NCBI GenBank assembly: GCA_002021875.1
Contig: CP018627.1
Coordinates: forward strand, 11,842,001 to 11,906,000
Direction: 5' to 3'
Source: Streptomyces hygroscopicus
Lineage (GTDB): Bacteria > Actinomycetota > Actinomycetes > Streptomycetales > Streptomycetaceae
DNA length: 64,000 bases
This document shows positions 51,498 to 60,084 of the stretch, piece after piece (position 1 is the stretch's first letter; each line of letters opens with the position of its first letter). Made by a program: the position numbers and the translations under genes. The notes beneath the pieces are model-generated. The model did no database searches, was not told where the DNA came from, and saw only the letters and a program-made list of their open reading frames with translations.

Positions 51498-53237
51498 CTA
51501 GAGAGTCGGTCGCCTTGGTGTTCCGGCACTGGTTCGAGGTACCTTTGCGATGGCGTCCAAGCGTAGCGGCCTGCCTGCGTCCTTGATTTCGAACAGCGTC
51601 GGGCAGATCCAGCCGCCTTCGTCGAATTCGTTCCAGGCGTAGATGAGGACCGTGTTGGCCGACGCATTCTCTGGATGAGTATTGTTCCAGCTCACGGCTT
51701 CTTGCAGGTGTGTTGCGATTTCCTGAGGTGTCGCCTGTTGTGTCCACTCATCCTTGAACCCCGTATAATTGGGCTCCCAGGCAAGTGGATAGTCATACCG
51801 TGGACGCTTGTCCCAACCTGTCGAAACGGTCGGGACGACGTTTCCCGCCGCCGCTGCATACTGATCCCACAGGCTGGTTTCCGCGTCGGCGAGTTTAGAA
51901 TACGGCTGGCCATTTTGCTCGCCAGTCGCGTAGCGGCTCACCGCATCGGCGCCCACCGCAGCCTTGGTGTCGGCTGCGCCCTGCGCGGTCCACGCCATGA
52001 CCACGATGTACGGATCAGGTAGACCGGCCTGTGAACAAGCGGCCCTCATCTTGGCTACCCAATCCGCCGTGGCAGTAGTGAAGAAGTACACGAGTGGCCG
52101 TCCACCAAGCACTCGCTGGTAATTCGGCTCACTGAATTGTGACACGAGGTGTGGAAGATTCGTGGCATAGTTGCCGGTGAAGTTGCCATCCAGTATGGCG
52201 CACCAGTTGACATCACCCTTGTTTTCACTGGAAAGGTACAACTCCCTGGCTCGCTTCAGCGGTTGCTGCGGATAATAGACGAAAGCCCAGTAGTCGATTC
52301 CGGCATTCTTGGCGTATTGGATCTCCTGATCCATGACGCCCTGGAGTGTCGCATCGCTATTGACTGACTCGGTCACCCGTACACTGACGTCGTCGACGTA
52401 GAGCTCGCAAGGCGAGCCCTCGCTGGTGCCAAAGGCGAGAGTGTTGAGCACTGTCGTGGTGTCGCGGAACGCCGCATTGCGCACCTTCCGTATTCCGTCC
52501 ACGAAGATATCGACAAATGGTGCGGTACCTTCGGGGGGAGCGGGATCGATGACGATCTTGATCGAATACCACGTATCGCCCTCAATGGCTTGGACAACGT
52601 TCCAAGAGCCGTCAGATGCGCGATAGACAAGTTCCTTGGCGCCGGCGTCGCCTCGGGTTGCCAGATCGACGGCGACAGACGAACCGCCGCTCAGCCTTGC
52701 GAGGGACCCCTTGCTGGCTGCTGTCTCCTTCCACTGCCACTGCGCAGTGACGGCACGTTCCTGAGCGGAGAATGTGTGGGCCATCGTCGTCGCCGCTGAC
52801 TCGGACGAGCTCCGCAGGCGCGCGGACTTGCCTGCTTTTCCGGACACCTCAACGACCGACGCATCGGAACCCGGAGCGGCCGTTACGTCCCAACCGGCAG
52901 GAGCGGTACCGGTCTTCTCTCCGTCGAAGCTCTGGTCGATCAACACCGGCCGCGGAACCGTGATGTCGGCATAGAAGGGCAGCCGGAAGTGGTACTTGTC
53001 CGGCGACAGTGTGCGGTTCACGCCGCTTCCGTAGTGAGAATCTCCGCCCACCCAGGCGTCCCATCGAATCGCCCCGACCAGGGTCTTGGTGGCCTGCGGT
53101 CCTCGCCCGGCAGCTACAGATGCAGTCGGCACGGCGAGGCCGAGGGCGGCACCACCCGACACTGCGGTCGCCACCCTGAGGATGTCCCGGCGACTCGGCT
53201 TGCCGGCAGGAGTGGAATTTGCATTATTTGCTGTCAT
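51498..53237 (-). CDS. Secreted GH99-like/WbsX-type TIM-barrel protein with lectin-like insert
   Basis: 579 residues with a Tat signal (PSRRDILRVATAVSGGAALG). The start GAIRWDAWVGGDS and the late blocks MDQEIQYAKNAGIDYWAFVY, VVMAWTAQGAADTKAA, YPLAWEPNYTGFKDEW and NTVLIYAWNEFDEGGWICPT resemble GH99/GH71-like or WbsX-type barrels. Residues about 100-285 form an inserted beta-sandwich (FDGEKTGTAPAGWDV, KELVYRASDGSWNVVQ, TLAFGTSEGSPCELYVDDVS) of the LamG/concanavalin type. A carbohydrate hydrolase acting outside the cell is likely; the linkage is unknown. GC content is lower than in the flanks, although less so than in the esterase gene. RBS GGGGAA precedes ATG 53237. Confidence 0.7.
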   Translation of the reverse strand: MTANNANSTPAGKPSRRDILRVATAVSGGAALGLAVPTASVAAGRGPQATKTLVGAIRWDAWVGGDSHYGSGVNRTLSPDKYHFRLPFYADITVPRPVLIDQSFDGEKTGTAPAGWDVTAAPGSDASVVEVSGKAGKSARLRSSSESAATTMAHTFSAQERAVTAQWQWKETAASKGSLARLSGGSSVAVDLATRGDAGAKELVYRASDGSWNVVQAIEGDTWYSIKIVIDPAPPEGTAPFVDIFVDGIRKVRNAAFRDTTTVLNTLAFGTSEGSPCELYVDDVSVRVTESVNSDATLQGVMDQEIQYAKNAGIDYWAFVYYPQQPLKRARELYLSSENKGDVNWCAILDGNFTGNYATNLPHLVSQFSEPNYQRVLGGRPLVYFFTTATADWVAKMRAACSQAGLPDPYIVVMAWTAQGAADTKAAVGADAVSRYATGEQNGQPYSKLADAETSLWDQYAAAAGNVVPTVSTGWDKRPRYDYPLAWEPNYTGFKDEWTQQATPQEIATHLQEAVSWNNTHPENASANTVLIYAWNEFDEGGWICPTLFEIKDAGRPLRLDAIAKVPRTSAGTPRRPTL

Positions 53238-53404
53238 CGTGAATTCCCCTGAGAGCTGAGATGTGCCTTACGACGCTTACGATCTCTCCCGCGGAGCTGA
53301 AGGTCGGCAGCTTTATGTCGGTGCCTATTGCCGGCGGCCTGTCCGCAAACCCGCGGCAGACAATATCCCTTGCTGGAGAGATTGATGCCGGGATCATGTT
53401 GGGT

Positions 53405-53566
53405 AGTTGTTGGACAATCTTGCCGACCGTTGAGCGCGGCGGTGGCGTTCCTGGTCCCGCTTCTCCGGGATCGTGTGGCCGATGCCGTGCTTACGCAGGT
53501 AGGCGCCTGATGCTGCGGGAGGCGTAAGCCTTGTCCGCGATCACGTGGTCTGGCCGGCAGCGTGGC
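53405..53566 (-). pseudogene. IS5-family (IS427-like) transposase, C-terminal scrap
   Basis: RCRPDHVIADKAYASRSIR, then after a one-base shift AYLRKHGIGHTIPEKRDQER, is the central DDE-domain end of an IS427-type IS5 transposase. It breaks off into unrelated sequence near 53410. At 53566 it joins directly to a different IS5 lineage. Confidence 0.65.
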
Positions 53567-53705
53567 CGGCCCCGCCCATGCGAGGCACGACGACCTGGCG
53601 GTTGGTGGAGTACCGGTAGTTCTTCGACTGCTCGGCGACGGTGTGGTCGCGGGTGGGGACCAGGGTGCCGTCGACGATCAGCACGGTGTCCTTGCGGAAC
53701 CGCTT
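53567..53705 (-). pseudogene. IS5-family transposase, middle part (interrupted gene, segment 2)
   Basis: KRFRKDTVLIVDGTLVPTRD and HTVAEQSKNYRYSTNRQVVV carry the first catalytic Asp of an IS5 transposase. Its N-terminal half lies at 55441-55650: removing 53706-55438 and one copy of TT rejoins LQQRKRFRKDTV without a gap. The gene is thus interrupted by the IS630-type element, and its C-terminus is replaced by IS427-like sequence. Confidence 0.8.
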
Positions 53706-53775
53706 CTGAACTTGATTGGGTGATGTCGGAGCCGTTCGCCTGACGGTGGGAGAGCCGTTCCGGTAGCCCTGGACT

Positions 53776-54860
53776 GTGAGATACGCGCAGGGCGGCGGGC
53801 TGACCGACGCCGGGAGGGCCGCCCGGGAGCGGATTCGGCTGCAGGCCGTGGAACGCTTCGAGGGCGGGCAGAAGAATCGGGAGATCGCTGCCGCGCTGCG
53901 GGTCAGCGAGCGGTCCGTGGAGCGGTGGCGTCGCCAGTGGCGCGAGCGTGGGAAGGCTGGCGTCCTGTCGAAGGGATCCCCGGGCCGACCGAGGCTCAGT
54001 GATACGCAGATCGCCCGGTTGGAAAGGGAGTTGGAGCGCGGACCGCTGATCCACGGCTGGGTGGACCAGCGGTGGACCCTGGCTCGGATTAAGACACTGA
54101 TCGGTCGCCTGTTCCACGTCTCGTACACGGTCGAGGGCACATGGCTGCTGCTCAAGCGGCATGGCTGGTCGTGGCAGCAGCCTGCCCGGAGGGCCATCGA
54201 GCGTGACGACACCTCGGTCGAAGTCTGGAAGAAGGAGACATGGCCGCGGGTAAGAGCATCGCGGCGGAGCGGGGGGCCTGGATCGTCTTTGAGGACGAGG
54301 CCGGGCAGTCGATGACTCCGCCGCGTGCCAAGACCTGGGGCCGCCGGGGCTGCACGCCGGTGGTGCGGGTGCGCGGCCGCGGTTCCGGGCGAGTGTCGAT
54401 GGTGGGCATGACCTGCTACAAGCCTGGTGAGCGGTCCCGGCTGTTCTATGCGGTCCGGGAGTACACCGGGCGCAAGGACCAGCCGAAGGGCTTCGGCTGG
54501 CGCGATTTCCGTGATCTGATCGTCCGGGCCAGCATCCAGTTGGGTGGCCCGATCGTGCTGATCTGGGACAACGTCCGACTGCATCTGACGAAGCCGCTGC
54601 GCGAGTTCAGCGACGCGAACGCCGAGTGGCTTACCGTCGTTCAGCTGCCCACCTACGCGCCCGACCTCAACCCAACCGAGGGCGTGTGGTCCTTGGTCAA
54701 GCGCGACATCGGCAACCTTGCCGCCGCCAGCCTTGGTCAAGTCACCCGCGCGGTCAAGCATCGGCTCAAGAAGCTCCAGTACCGGCCAGACGTGATCGAC
54801 GGCTGTCTTGCCGGCACCGGCTTGGCCCCTGGGCACGTGACTCTCCAGGGCTGGGCCTGA
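53776..54860 (+). CDS. IS630-family transposase, ORF-A/ORF-B (frameshift-expressed)
   Basis: ORF-A (53776-54315, 179 codons) has the paired helix-turn-helix: LQAVERFEGGQKNREIAAAL, VSERSVERWRRQWRERGKAG, and TLARIKTLIGRLFHVSYTVE. ORF-B (54240-54860) holds the DDE core: GAWIVFEDEAGQSMTPPRAK (Asp), PIVLIWDNVRLHLTKPLREF (Asp), LPTYAPDLNPTEGVWSLVKR (Glu). ORF-B lies in the -1 frame and the two overlap by 76 bases; slippage around CCGCGGGTAAGAG (about 54243-54255) would give EVWKKETWPRGKSIAAERGA. Two-frame organisation is common in this family, so the element may be active. All catalytic residues are present. Confidence 0.85.
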
Positions 54861-54926
54861 CTGTTTCGCTCGTCCGGCGATAGGAGACGATGCAGCCCAC
54901 GCCAGCGCACGAAAGCGAGTAACTCA

Positions 54927-55397
54927 ATGACGGAACCTGCTCCGATGGATCTGATCCACCTCGCCGATCCGGATGGGAACCGCTGTGTCGTGCGCGTCAC
55001 AGGACGGTCCCAGCCGGGCGTGCTGACCGGCCACGACATTCTGCACGCGGACGTGCTCGTCTCCGCGAGTTTCGTCGATGCCCGGCTCGACCTTTACCTC
55101 TTCCAGCATGACCTGGACTCCTGGGAGCAGGAGCTCTCCAACCTGGGACCAGGCCAGACGGTCAGCATCGGCGGAGACCGCGGCCTGAGCCTCGACATCC
55201 ACGTGCACGAAGACGGCTGGCTGTCGATCCAGGTCAGCGACCCGGACCGCCTTACGACAGCCCTGGGAACCCGACCCCAGGAAGACTGGATCGCCGAGCA
55301 TCGCGGGCGCCTGGAACAGGTCCGACTGACCTGGCCCCGCGAAGTCATCGAGACGGCACCAGGAGCTTACGAGTGGAGCCCCAATCGCAAGCGGTGA
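54927..55397 (+). CDS. DUF5959-family protein, passenger of the IS630-type element
   Basis: 156 residues, cytoplasmic, no signal. MDLIHLADPDGNRCVVRVTG, RSQPGVLTGHDILHADVLVS, LFQHDLDSWEQELSNLGPGQ and WIAEHRGRLEQVRLTWPREV match the layout of the streptomycete DUF5959 family (a small beta-rich protein often coded beside mobile or defence genes). Function is unknown. The gene starts 67 bases after the transposase stop and ends 18 bases before the right terminal repeat, so it moves with the element. Confidence 0.75.
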   Translation: MTEPAPMDLIHLADPDGNRCVVRVTGRSQPGVLTGHDILHADVLVSASFVDARLDLYLFQHDLDSWEQELSNLGPGQTVSIGGDRGLSLDIHVHEDGWLSIQVSDPDRLTTALGTRPQEDWIAEHRGRLEQVRLTWPREVIETAPGAYEWSPNRKR

Positions 55398-55440
55398 CCA
55401 CCTGACCCCAGCAACCGACATCACGCTTTCAAGTTCAGTT

Positions 55441-55650
55441 GCGTTGCTGGAGGGCGAGCGCGGGTCCGAGGTGGTCGATGATGCGGTCGGCGGCGGACTT
55501 GGACACCCCGAACAGCGGAGCCAGTTGGCGCAGAATCAGGTTCGTCCGCCAGTACGCGGCGACCAGCAGCACGCGGTCCTCCAGCGGCAGGCTCCACGGC
55601 CGGCCCTTGCGCACCGGATCCGCACCCTCGCGCCGCAGCGCGCTGATCAA
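55441..55650 (-). pseudogene. IS5-family transposase, N-terminal part (interrupted gene, segment 1)
   Basis: ISALRREGADPVRKGRPWSL, PLEDRVLLVAAYWRTNLILR and QLAPLFGVSKSAADRIIDHL are the helix-turn-helix N-terminus of an IS5 transposase. It runs into the IS630-type insertion at LALQQR. The outer IS5 end is probably the GGGACAGCCC segment near 55760-55770, a typical IS5-group terminal sequence. Confidence 0.8.
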
Positions 55651-55770
55651 CTGCCGAACTGACGCGGGCTCAGCCCGGTGAACGGGGCTGTCCAGGAAGG
55701 CTCCGACGCCGTGATCACACCAGACACAACAAGATCATCTCACCGTGGCCAGCGGTTACGGGACAGCCCT

Positions 55771-55787
55771 TAACAAACCACCGGTAG
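55771..55787. repeat. 17-bp repeat TAACAAACCACCGGTAG
   Basis: Identical to 37792-37808. Here it directly follows the outer end of the IS5 remnant and lies 26 bases from the DUF2264 stop. Significance unknown; it may be a fragment of one IS terminus. Confidence 0.5.
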
Positions 55788-55812
55788 CGGTCTGCGCCTC
55801 GCCGCTGGCTCG

Positions 55813-57774
55813 TCAGATGGGCAACATGAACGTCGTGGGCTCGCCTTGATGCCAGGAGACGACTATCCGGTCTCCTCGGTCGGCCATATCCTCCACTGTC
55901 ACCAGGGGAGCGGGGCCGTGGTCGGCTTGGCGGGACAGCCCGACCACAGCGACGACGATGTCACCGGCAGATACCGTCTGTGTCGCGAGCCAAGGCACGC
56001 CGGTGTACTCACCGAGAGGGCTGGTTCCCTGCTCGATGGCGACCCCGGCTTCGTCCAGTCCACGCACTCCGTGGATGAAGGAGCACAGATCGTTACGGGC
56101 CGCTTTGGCGAACACGGGCTTCTTGCATGTGTCCGAGTCCGACCGGAGTGGGCTGGAGGAGGCGATGGGCCAACCTCCGATGCGAAGCCTGACGGACGAT
56201 GTTGGGCTGTCGACTCGCGCCAGGCGTACCTCGATGCCATCGCGAACAACGGAAGCGACGGTGAGAACCGGGCCACGAGTGGCAGCACCGACTGGGCCCG
56301 TTCCGAGGCTCGGGCCGGTCTCGTCGGATGCATCTACCCAGTGCACAGGCCCCTGTGAGGCAGCGACAAGCACACTGTCCGCCAGTTTCTGCGCGAACAA
56401 CGTACGGAACCCGCTTCGATGGCTCGCCCTGCCGGCGGCGTCGAGTAGTACCACGGTGTTGTCGACTGGATTGGCAACCGACGGGCCTGTCAGCGAGGGC
56501 AAAGTCGCCGTGGAGTAGCCGAGCCGACTGTAGAGCGGGGAGTCAGTGGTGGCTTCCCCGGGCCGCGAAATGTCCGTGCCATGGTTGAGCACGGTGACGA
56601 CGCCGTCCGACTGGCGGGCGGACACCAACCAGCCGGGTGCCTCGACCACACGGGCGATGTCGCCTGACTCGACGGGCAGCGGTTGCTCGACGTCGGCCCA
56701 CACCGCGTGGTCGGACGGAAGGAGCAGGCCGAGCATGCCTTTCGCCGCCCAGTACGGAGAGCCCGGCCCTGAATAGGACTGGCGTATCCGGGGCCAGGGG
56801 CCGTGCCATCCGAGGCTGAGCAGGCCGTCCGGCTCGAGCGCGCCGTGCTTCACGAAATGCGAGATGATTCCGCTGGCCGCACGTCGGAGCAGCCCCGGCG
56901 GGTACTGACCTGAACCGGTGATCGCGGACACCCACAGCGGGGCGGCTGCGGCGAAGCGGTAGGTGAGGCTGCGGCCCTGCAGCAGGGGTGAGCCGTCGGC
57001 GCCGATGAGCCGCAGTACGTCATCGGTGTAGCGACCCAGATCGGCGGCCCACTGATCACGGAGCGGCCGTGGGCACAGCGTTCCGGTGACGTCGAACATG
57101 CGCGTCCACAACATCGGGTAGAGGTGCAGCGCCCAGCCGTTGTAGTGGTCGAACCCCCGTCCGTGCCCGTCGGCCAGCCAGCCGTTGCCTCGCCGTAGTG
57201 AGGCGTGAACGGCGAGGCTCTCCTCGATCTCTGTGGCGGACCAAGGGCCCCCGACCTCGCGGAGGAACGATTCCACGATGATGCGGAACCATGTCCAGTT
57301 GCTCTCCGGGTACCACTGTCCGAGTACGGCGGACAGCCAGTTGACGGTCTGCTCGCGAACGCGTTCGTCCAGGCGGTCCCAGAGCCAGGGGCGGGTCGCC
57401 TGCAGGGTCAGCGCGATGGAAGCGGCCTCCACCTTCGCCTGGTGCAACCCGTCGTCGGGACGTGGCCAGGCTTCTGGCGACGCCGGATCCGTGCCCGCGG
57501 CCAGACCCCTGGCGTATCTCTCAAAATAGTTCCGTGGATCGTCGCCGCCACGGCCGGCCACGAGGAAGCCCGCGATCAGAAAGGTGCGGGCGAACCCCTC
57601 CAACCCGTCGGAGGTGGGGCCGGCTCCGCTGGCCGGGCCGGGAAGGTCTATCCGGGCGCCGCCGGGGGAGCGGTAGGGCTCGATGGCGGTCAGCATACGG
57701 TCCGCCAGCAGCTCCCAGTGTTTCCGTGTCCATCCGGTGTACGGGGAGAGGGTGAAGTCGGGTGGACTCGTCAT
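55813..57774 (-). CDS. DUF2264 protein, probable polysaccharide-degrading (alpha/alpha)-barrel enzyme
   Basis: 653 residues, no signal peptide. DUF2264 blocks are YTGWTRKHWELLADRMLTAI, SDGLEGFARTFLIAGFLVAG, WLSAVLGQWYPESNWTWFRI, LADGHGRGFDHYNGWALHLY and LLQGRSLTYRFAAAAPLWVS, followed by YSGPGSPYWAAKGMLGLLLP. The C-terminal third is a beta-sandwich. Proteins of this family sit in pectin, rhamnogalacturonan and related polysaccharide loci and resemble unsaturated-uronyl hydrolases; a reaction cannot be assigned. Its ATG overlaps the stop of the dehydrogenase gene (ATGA), so the two form an operon. Confidence 0.82.
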   Translation of the reverse strand: MTSPPDFTLSPYTGWTRKHWELLADRMLTAIEPYRSPGGARIDLPGPASGAGPTSDGLEGFARTFLIAGFLVAGRGGDDPRNYFERYARGLAAGTDPASPEAWPRPDDGLHQAKVEAASIALTLQATRPWLWDRLDERVREQTVNWLSAVLGQWYPESNWTWFRIIVESFLREVGGPWSATEIEESLAVHASLRRGNGWLADGHGRGFDHYNGWALHLYPMLWTRMFDVTGTLCPRPLRDQWAADLGRYTDDVLRLIGADGSPLLQGRSLTYRFAAAAPLWVSAITGSGQYPPGLLRRAASGIISHFVKHGALEPDGLLSLGWHGPWPRIRQSYSGPGSPYWAAKGMLGLLLPSDHAVWADVEQPLPVESGDIARVVEAPGWLVSARQSDGVVTVLNHGTDISRPGEATTDSPLYSRLGYSTATLPSLTGPSVANPVDNTVVLLDAAGRASHRSGFRTLFAQKLADSVLVAASQGPVHWVDASDETGPSLGTGPVGAATRGPVLTVASVVRDGIEVRLARVDSPTSSVRLRIGGWPIASSSPLRSDSDTCKKPVFAKAARNDLCSFIHGVRGLDEAGVAIEQGTSPLGEYTGVPWLATQTVSAGDIVVAVVGLSRQADHGPAPLVTVEDMADRGDRIVVSWHQGEPTTFMLPI

Positions 57775-58826
57775 GCTTGTACCGCCAGGCTCTGTCGGGT
57801 GACGGGGTGCAACGGGGGAAGTCCCGCCGCATACCGCTCGAGTTCGGTGAGTGCCGTACGCGCCATGATGTGTGTCTCTGTCCCCTGGGATCCTGCTATG
57901 TGCGGGGTCAACAAGACATTGGGCAGATCGTAGAGGGGGGAGCCTGCGGGAAGCGGCTCGGGATCGGTGACATCGAGAATGGCGTCCAACCGGCCCGACG
58001 CGCAGGCATGCTCGAGTGCCGTGGTGTCCAGCAGCGCCCCGCGGGCTGTGTTGATCAAAGTGGTACCCGGCCGAAGCTTCGCCAGTTCCGCCGCGCCGAT
58101 CATGTGCCGGGTCTCAGGCAGCAACGGGGCGTGCAGTGACAGGACGTCGGCGCGCGGCAACGCCTCGGCCATGTCGAGCAGTTCGGCACCTGCTGCGTGC
58201 ACCTCCGCGGGATCCGCGAACGGATCCGCCACGAGGATCGGTCCCTCGTGCAGCGTCCGCAGGAGGGCTGCTACGCGGCGTCCGATCCTGGAGAAGCCCA
58301 CGATCACGACCGTGCGGTTGTGCCCGCTCAGCTCGCCCCGGCGATCCCGGTAGGCCACGTCTTCCCGGTACTTGCGAGCATCTTGGGCCAGGAAGGGAAC
58401 CTTCTTGAAGGACCACAACACGGCGGCCAGCGTGTATCGGGCGACCGGCTCGGCGTTGGCATCGGCAGCAGTGGTGACCACGATTCCGCGGTCGAGAACC
58501 CGTTCGTCGACGTGCCCCCGCACACTGCCGGCGGCGTGGAAGACGGCACGCAGCCGCGGCGCGGCATTGAGCACGTCGGCGTCGAGCGGCGGGCATCCCC
58601 ACGAGGTGATCAGCACCTCCACCTTCGCCAGCCGGGAGCGAACGTCAGCAGATGTCAACTCGTCGGTCGCCAGGGGCTCGGCAACCGTTGCCGCAGCACG
58701 AAGACGTATGAGCTCGGGTTCACCGAACTGAAGGTGCAGGGAGTCGCGCGCCATGGCCAACAGCGTTTCCGGGCGGCGTCCATGGGGCTCACCCACGACA
58801 GGTTCGTGCGCTGGATGTTTGTGCAT
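57771..58826 (-). CDS. D-isomer-specific 2-hydroxyacid dehydrogenase family protein
   Basis: 351 residues from ATG 58826 (GGGGG upstream). The NAD domain contains TVVIVGFSRIGRRVAALLRT (GxGxxG-like, here GFSRIG), ILVADPFADPAEVHAAGAEL, the catalytic Arg in TTLINTARGALLDTTAL, Glu/Asp in LDVTDPEPLPAGSPLYDLPN and His in VLLTPHIAGSQGTETHIMAR. This is a full set of D-2-hydroxyacid dehydrogenase motifs. Probable role: reduce or oxidise an acid formed from the polysaccharide handled by the DUF2264 enzyme. It is divergent from the AraC gene at 59049, with a 220-base AT-richer promoter between. Confidence 0.87.
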   Translation of the reverse strand: MHKHPAHEPVVGEPHGRRPETLLAMARDSLHLQFGEPELIRLRAAATVAEPLATDELTSADVRSRLAKVEVLITSWGCPPLDADVLNAAPRLRAVFHAAGSVRGHVDERVLDRGIVVTTAADANAEPVARYTLAAVLWSFKKVPFLAQDARKYREDVAYRDRRGELSGHNRTVVIVGFSRIGRRVAALLRTLHEGPILVADPFADPAEVHAAGAELLDMAEALPRADVLSLHAPLLPETRHMIGAAELAKLRPGTTLINTARGALLDTTALEHACASGRLDAILDVTDPEPLPAGSPLYDLPNVLLTPHIAGSQGTETHIMARTALTELERYAAGLPPLHPVTRQSLAVQA

Positions 58827-59048
58827 CACAGCCCCCTGCCCAAGGACGTGGCCGTCGCAGGCGGAAGCGGACCTGAAGTGGTGCGCGGCCCGAGAGCTTC
58901 AGATGGCGGATTGGGGAGGACTCCGATTTCCCGTTGGAAGGAGCGCCTCTCGGTGACACTGCTCATCACGGGTACTGGGTGTGGAATTTGGTATATGAAC
59001 CTGGGCCATTGCTCTGTCACGAATGTGATGTTATTGAAGTGGGTGTAG

Positions 59049-60005
59049 ATGTCATACAGGGCTGGATTGTGCGGAAGTAGGACGAAGTTGCCTCGTGGGT
59101 CGCGATACAGATATGAGCGTGCAACCGTGTTCCGCTCGGACGGGCTGCCTGTCTGGGCCGATCGTCATGAGATCACCGCTGACGTGGCCGCCCATGACCA
59201 CGACTTCTTGGAGATTGCCCTCGTCACCCAGGGGCGTGCCCTCCATGTCTCCGTCGACGGCGACCACCCCATTCGCCCAGGGAGCGTCGTAGTGATCCCG
59301 CCGAATCAGTGGCACGCCTACCGAGAGTGTGAGGATCTGGTGGTCTTCGACTGTTTCGTGGCGCCGGAGTTGGTACACGCCACACTGCCATTCCTCGATG
59401 CCGAGTTGCCTTTGATGGCCGGACTGCACGCCTCGACCCTGCCGCTTCCCCAGCGGGTGCAGCTTGGTTCGGGCGCGCTGAGCGCGGCGATCGCAGAGCT
59501 GTACAGCATGAGCGACATCACCTCTGGGCCGCGCTCCCGTGTCCAGATCATCGGGCACCTCTTGATCTACCTCGATCTTCTGAGTCGCTCGTGGGTCGCG
59601 GAGGGCTCTGTGGGGTGTCGTCGGCGAGCCAAGCTCCACCCTGCGGTGTCATGCGCTGTCAAGGCGATGGAGGAAGACCCAGGTCGCTCGTGGACCCTTG
59701 CGGAACTGGGTGCTCTGACCTCGATGGAGCGTACGTACCTCGTCCGGTTGTTTCAGCGCGATCTCGGAGTCTCGCCGATCGCCTACCTCAACCAACTGCG
59801 GGAGCAAGCCGCGGCCCGGCTTCTGGTGCAAACGGATCAGGCAGTCGCAAAGATCGGCGCGCAGCTTGGTTGGGGAGACGCCGGCTACTTCGCGCGTCGA
59901 TTCAAAGCTGCCTACGGGCTGACGCCCTCTGCCTACCGCAGGCGCGCCCTCAAGGGCCAGGGCTGGGACCACTATCCGACCGGCTCGGAGTCCACAGAGC
60001 AGTAA
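59049..60005 (+). CDS. AraC-family transcriptional regulator with cupin sensor
   Basis: 318 residues. The N-terminal cupin is HDHDFLEIALVTQGRALHVS with IRPGSVVVIPPNQWHAYREC, a typical sugar-sensing AraC_binding domain. The two C-terminal helix-turn-helices are SWTLAELGALTSMERTYLVR and AVAKIGAQLGWGDAGYFARR, ending FKAAYGLTPSAYRRRAL. It is divergent from the dehydrogenase-DUF2264 pair and likely regulates it. ATG 59049 has no obvious ribosome site (GGGTG only). Confidence 0.9.
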   Translation: MSYRAGLCGSRTKLPRGSRYRYERATVFRSDGLPVWADRHEITADVAAHDHDFLEIALVTQGRALHVSVDGDHPIRPGSVVVIPPNQWHAYRECEDLVVFDCFVAPELVHATLPFLDAELPLMAGLHASTLPLPQRVQLGSGALSAAIAELYSMSDITSGPRSRVQIIGHLLIYLDLLSRSWVAEGSVGCRRRAKLHPAVSCAVKAMEEDPGRSWTLAELGALTSMERTYLVRLFQRDLGVSPIAYLNQLREQAAARLLVQTDQAVAKIGAQLGWGDAGYFARRFKAAYGLTPSAYRRRALKGQGWDHYPTGSESTEQ

Positions 60006-60084
60006 CCAAGAGAGAAAGCGCCTCTGAGCAGCAAGAATGAATGTTGTCGAGGTCCTTGTTCCCGCTGGAAGAGGCACTTCCCAG

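Larger units (their letters stand above)
53706..55438 (+). mobile_element. IS630-type element with DUF5959 passenger gene, 1733 bp
   Basis: Ends are 24-base imperfect inverted repeats at 53706-53729 and 55415-55438: both read inward as CTGAACTTGA, four variable bases, then GTGATGTCGG (20 of 24 match). TT flanks both ends and one copy is needed to restore the interrupted IS5 gene, so TT is the 2-base target duplication. Inside are a transposase in two frames and, beyond its stop, an intact 156-codon gene. The left end is repeated with one mismatch at 60943-60966. Confidence 0.8.
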
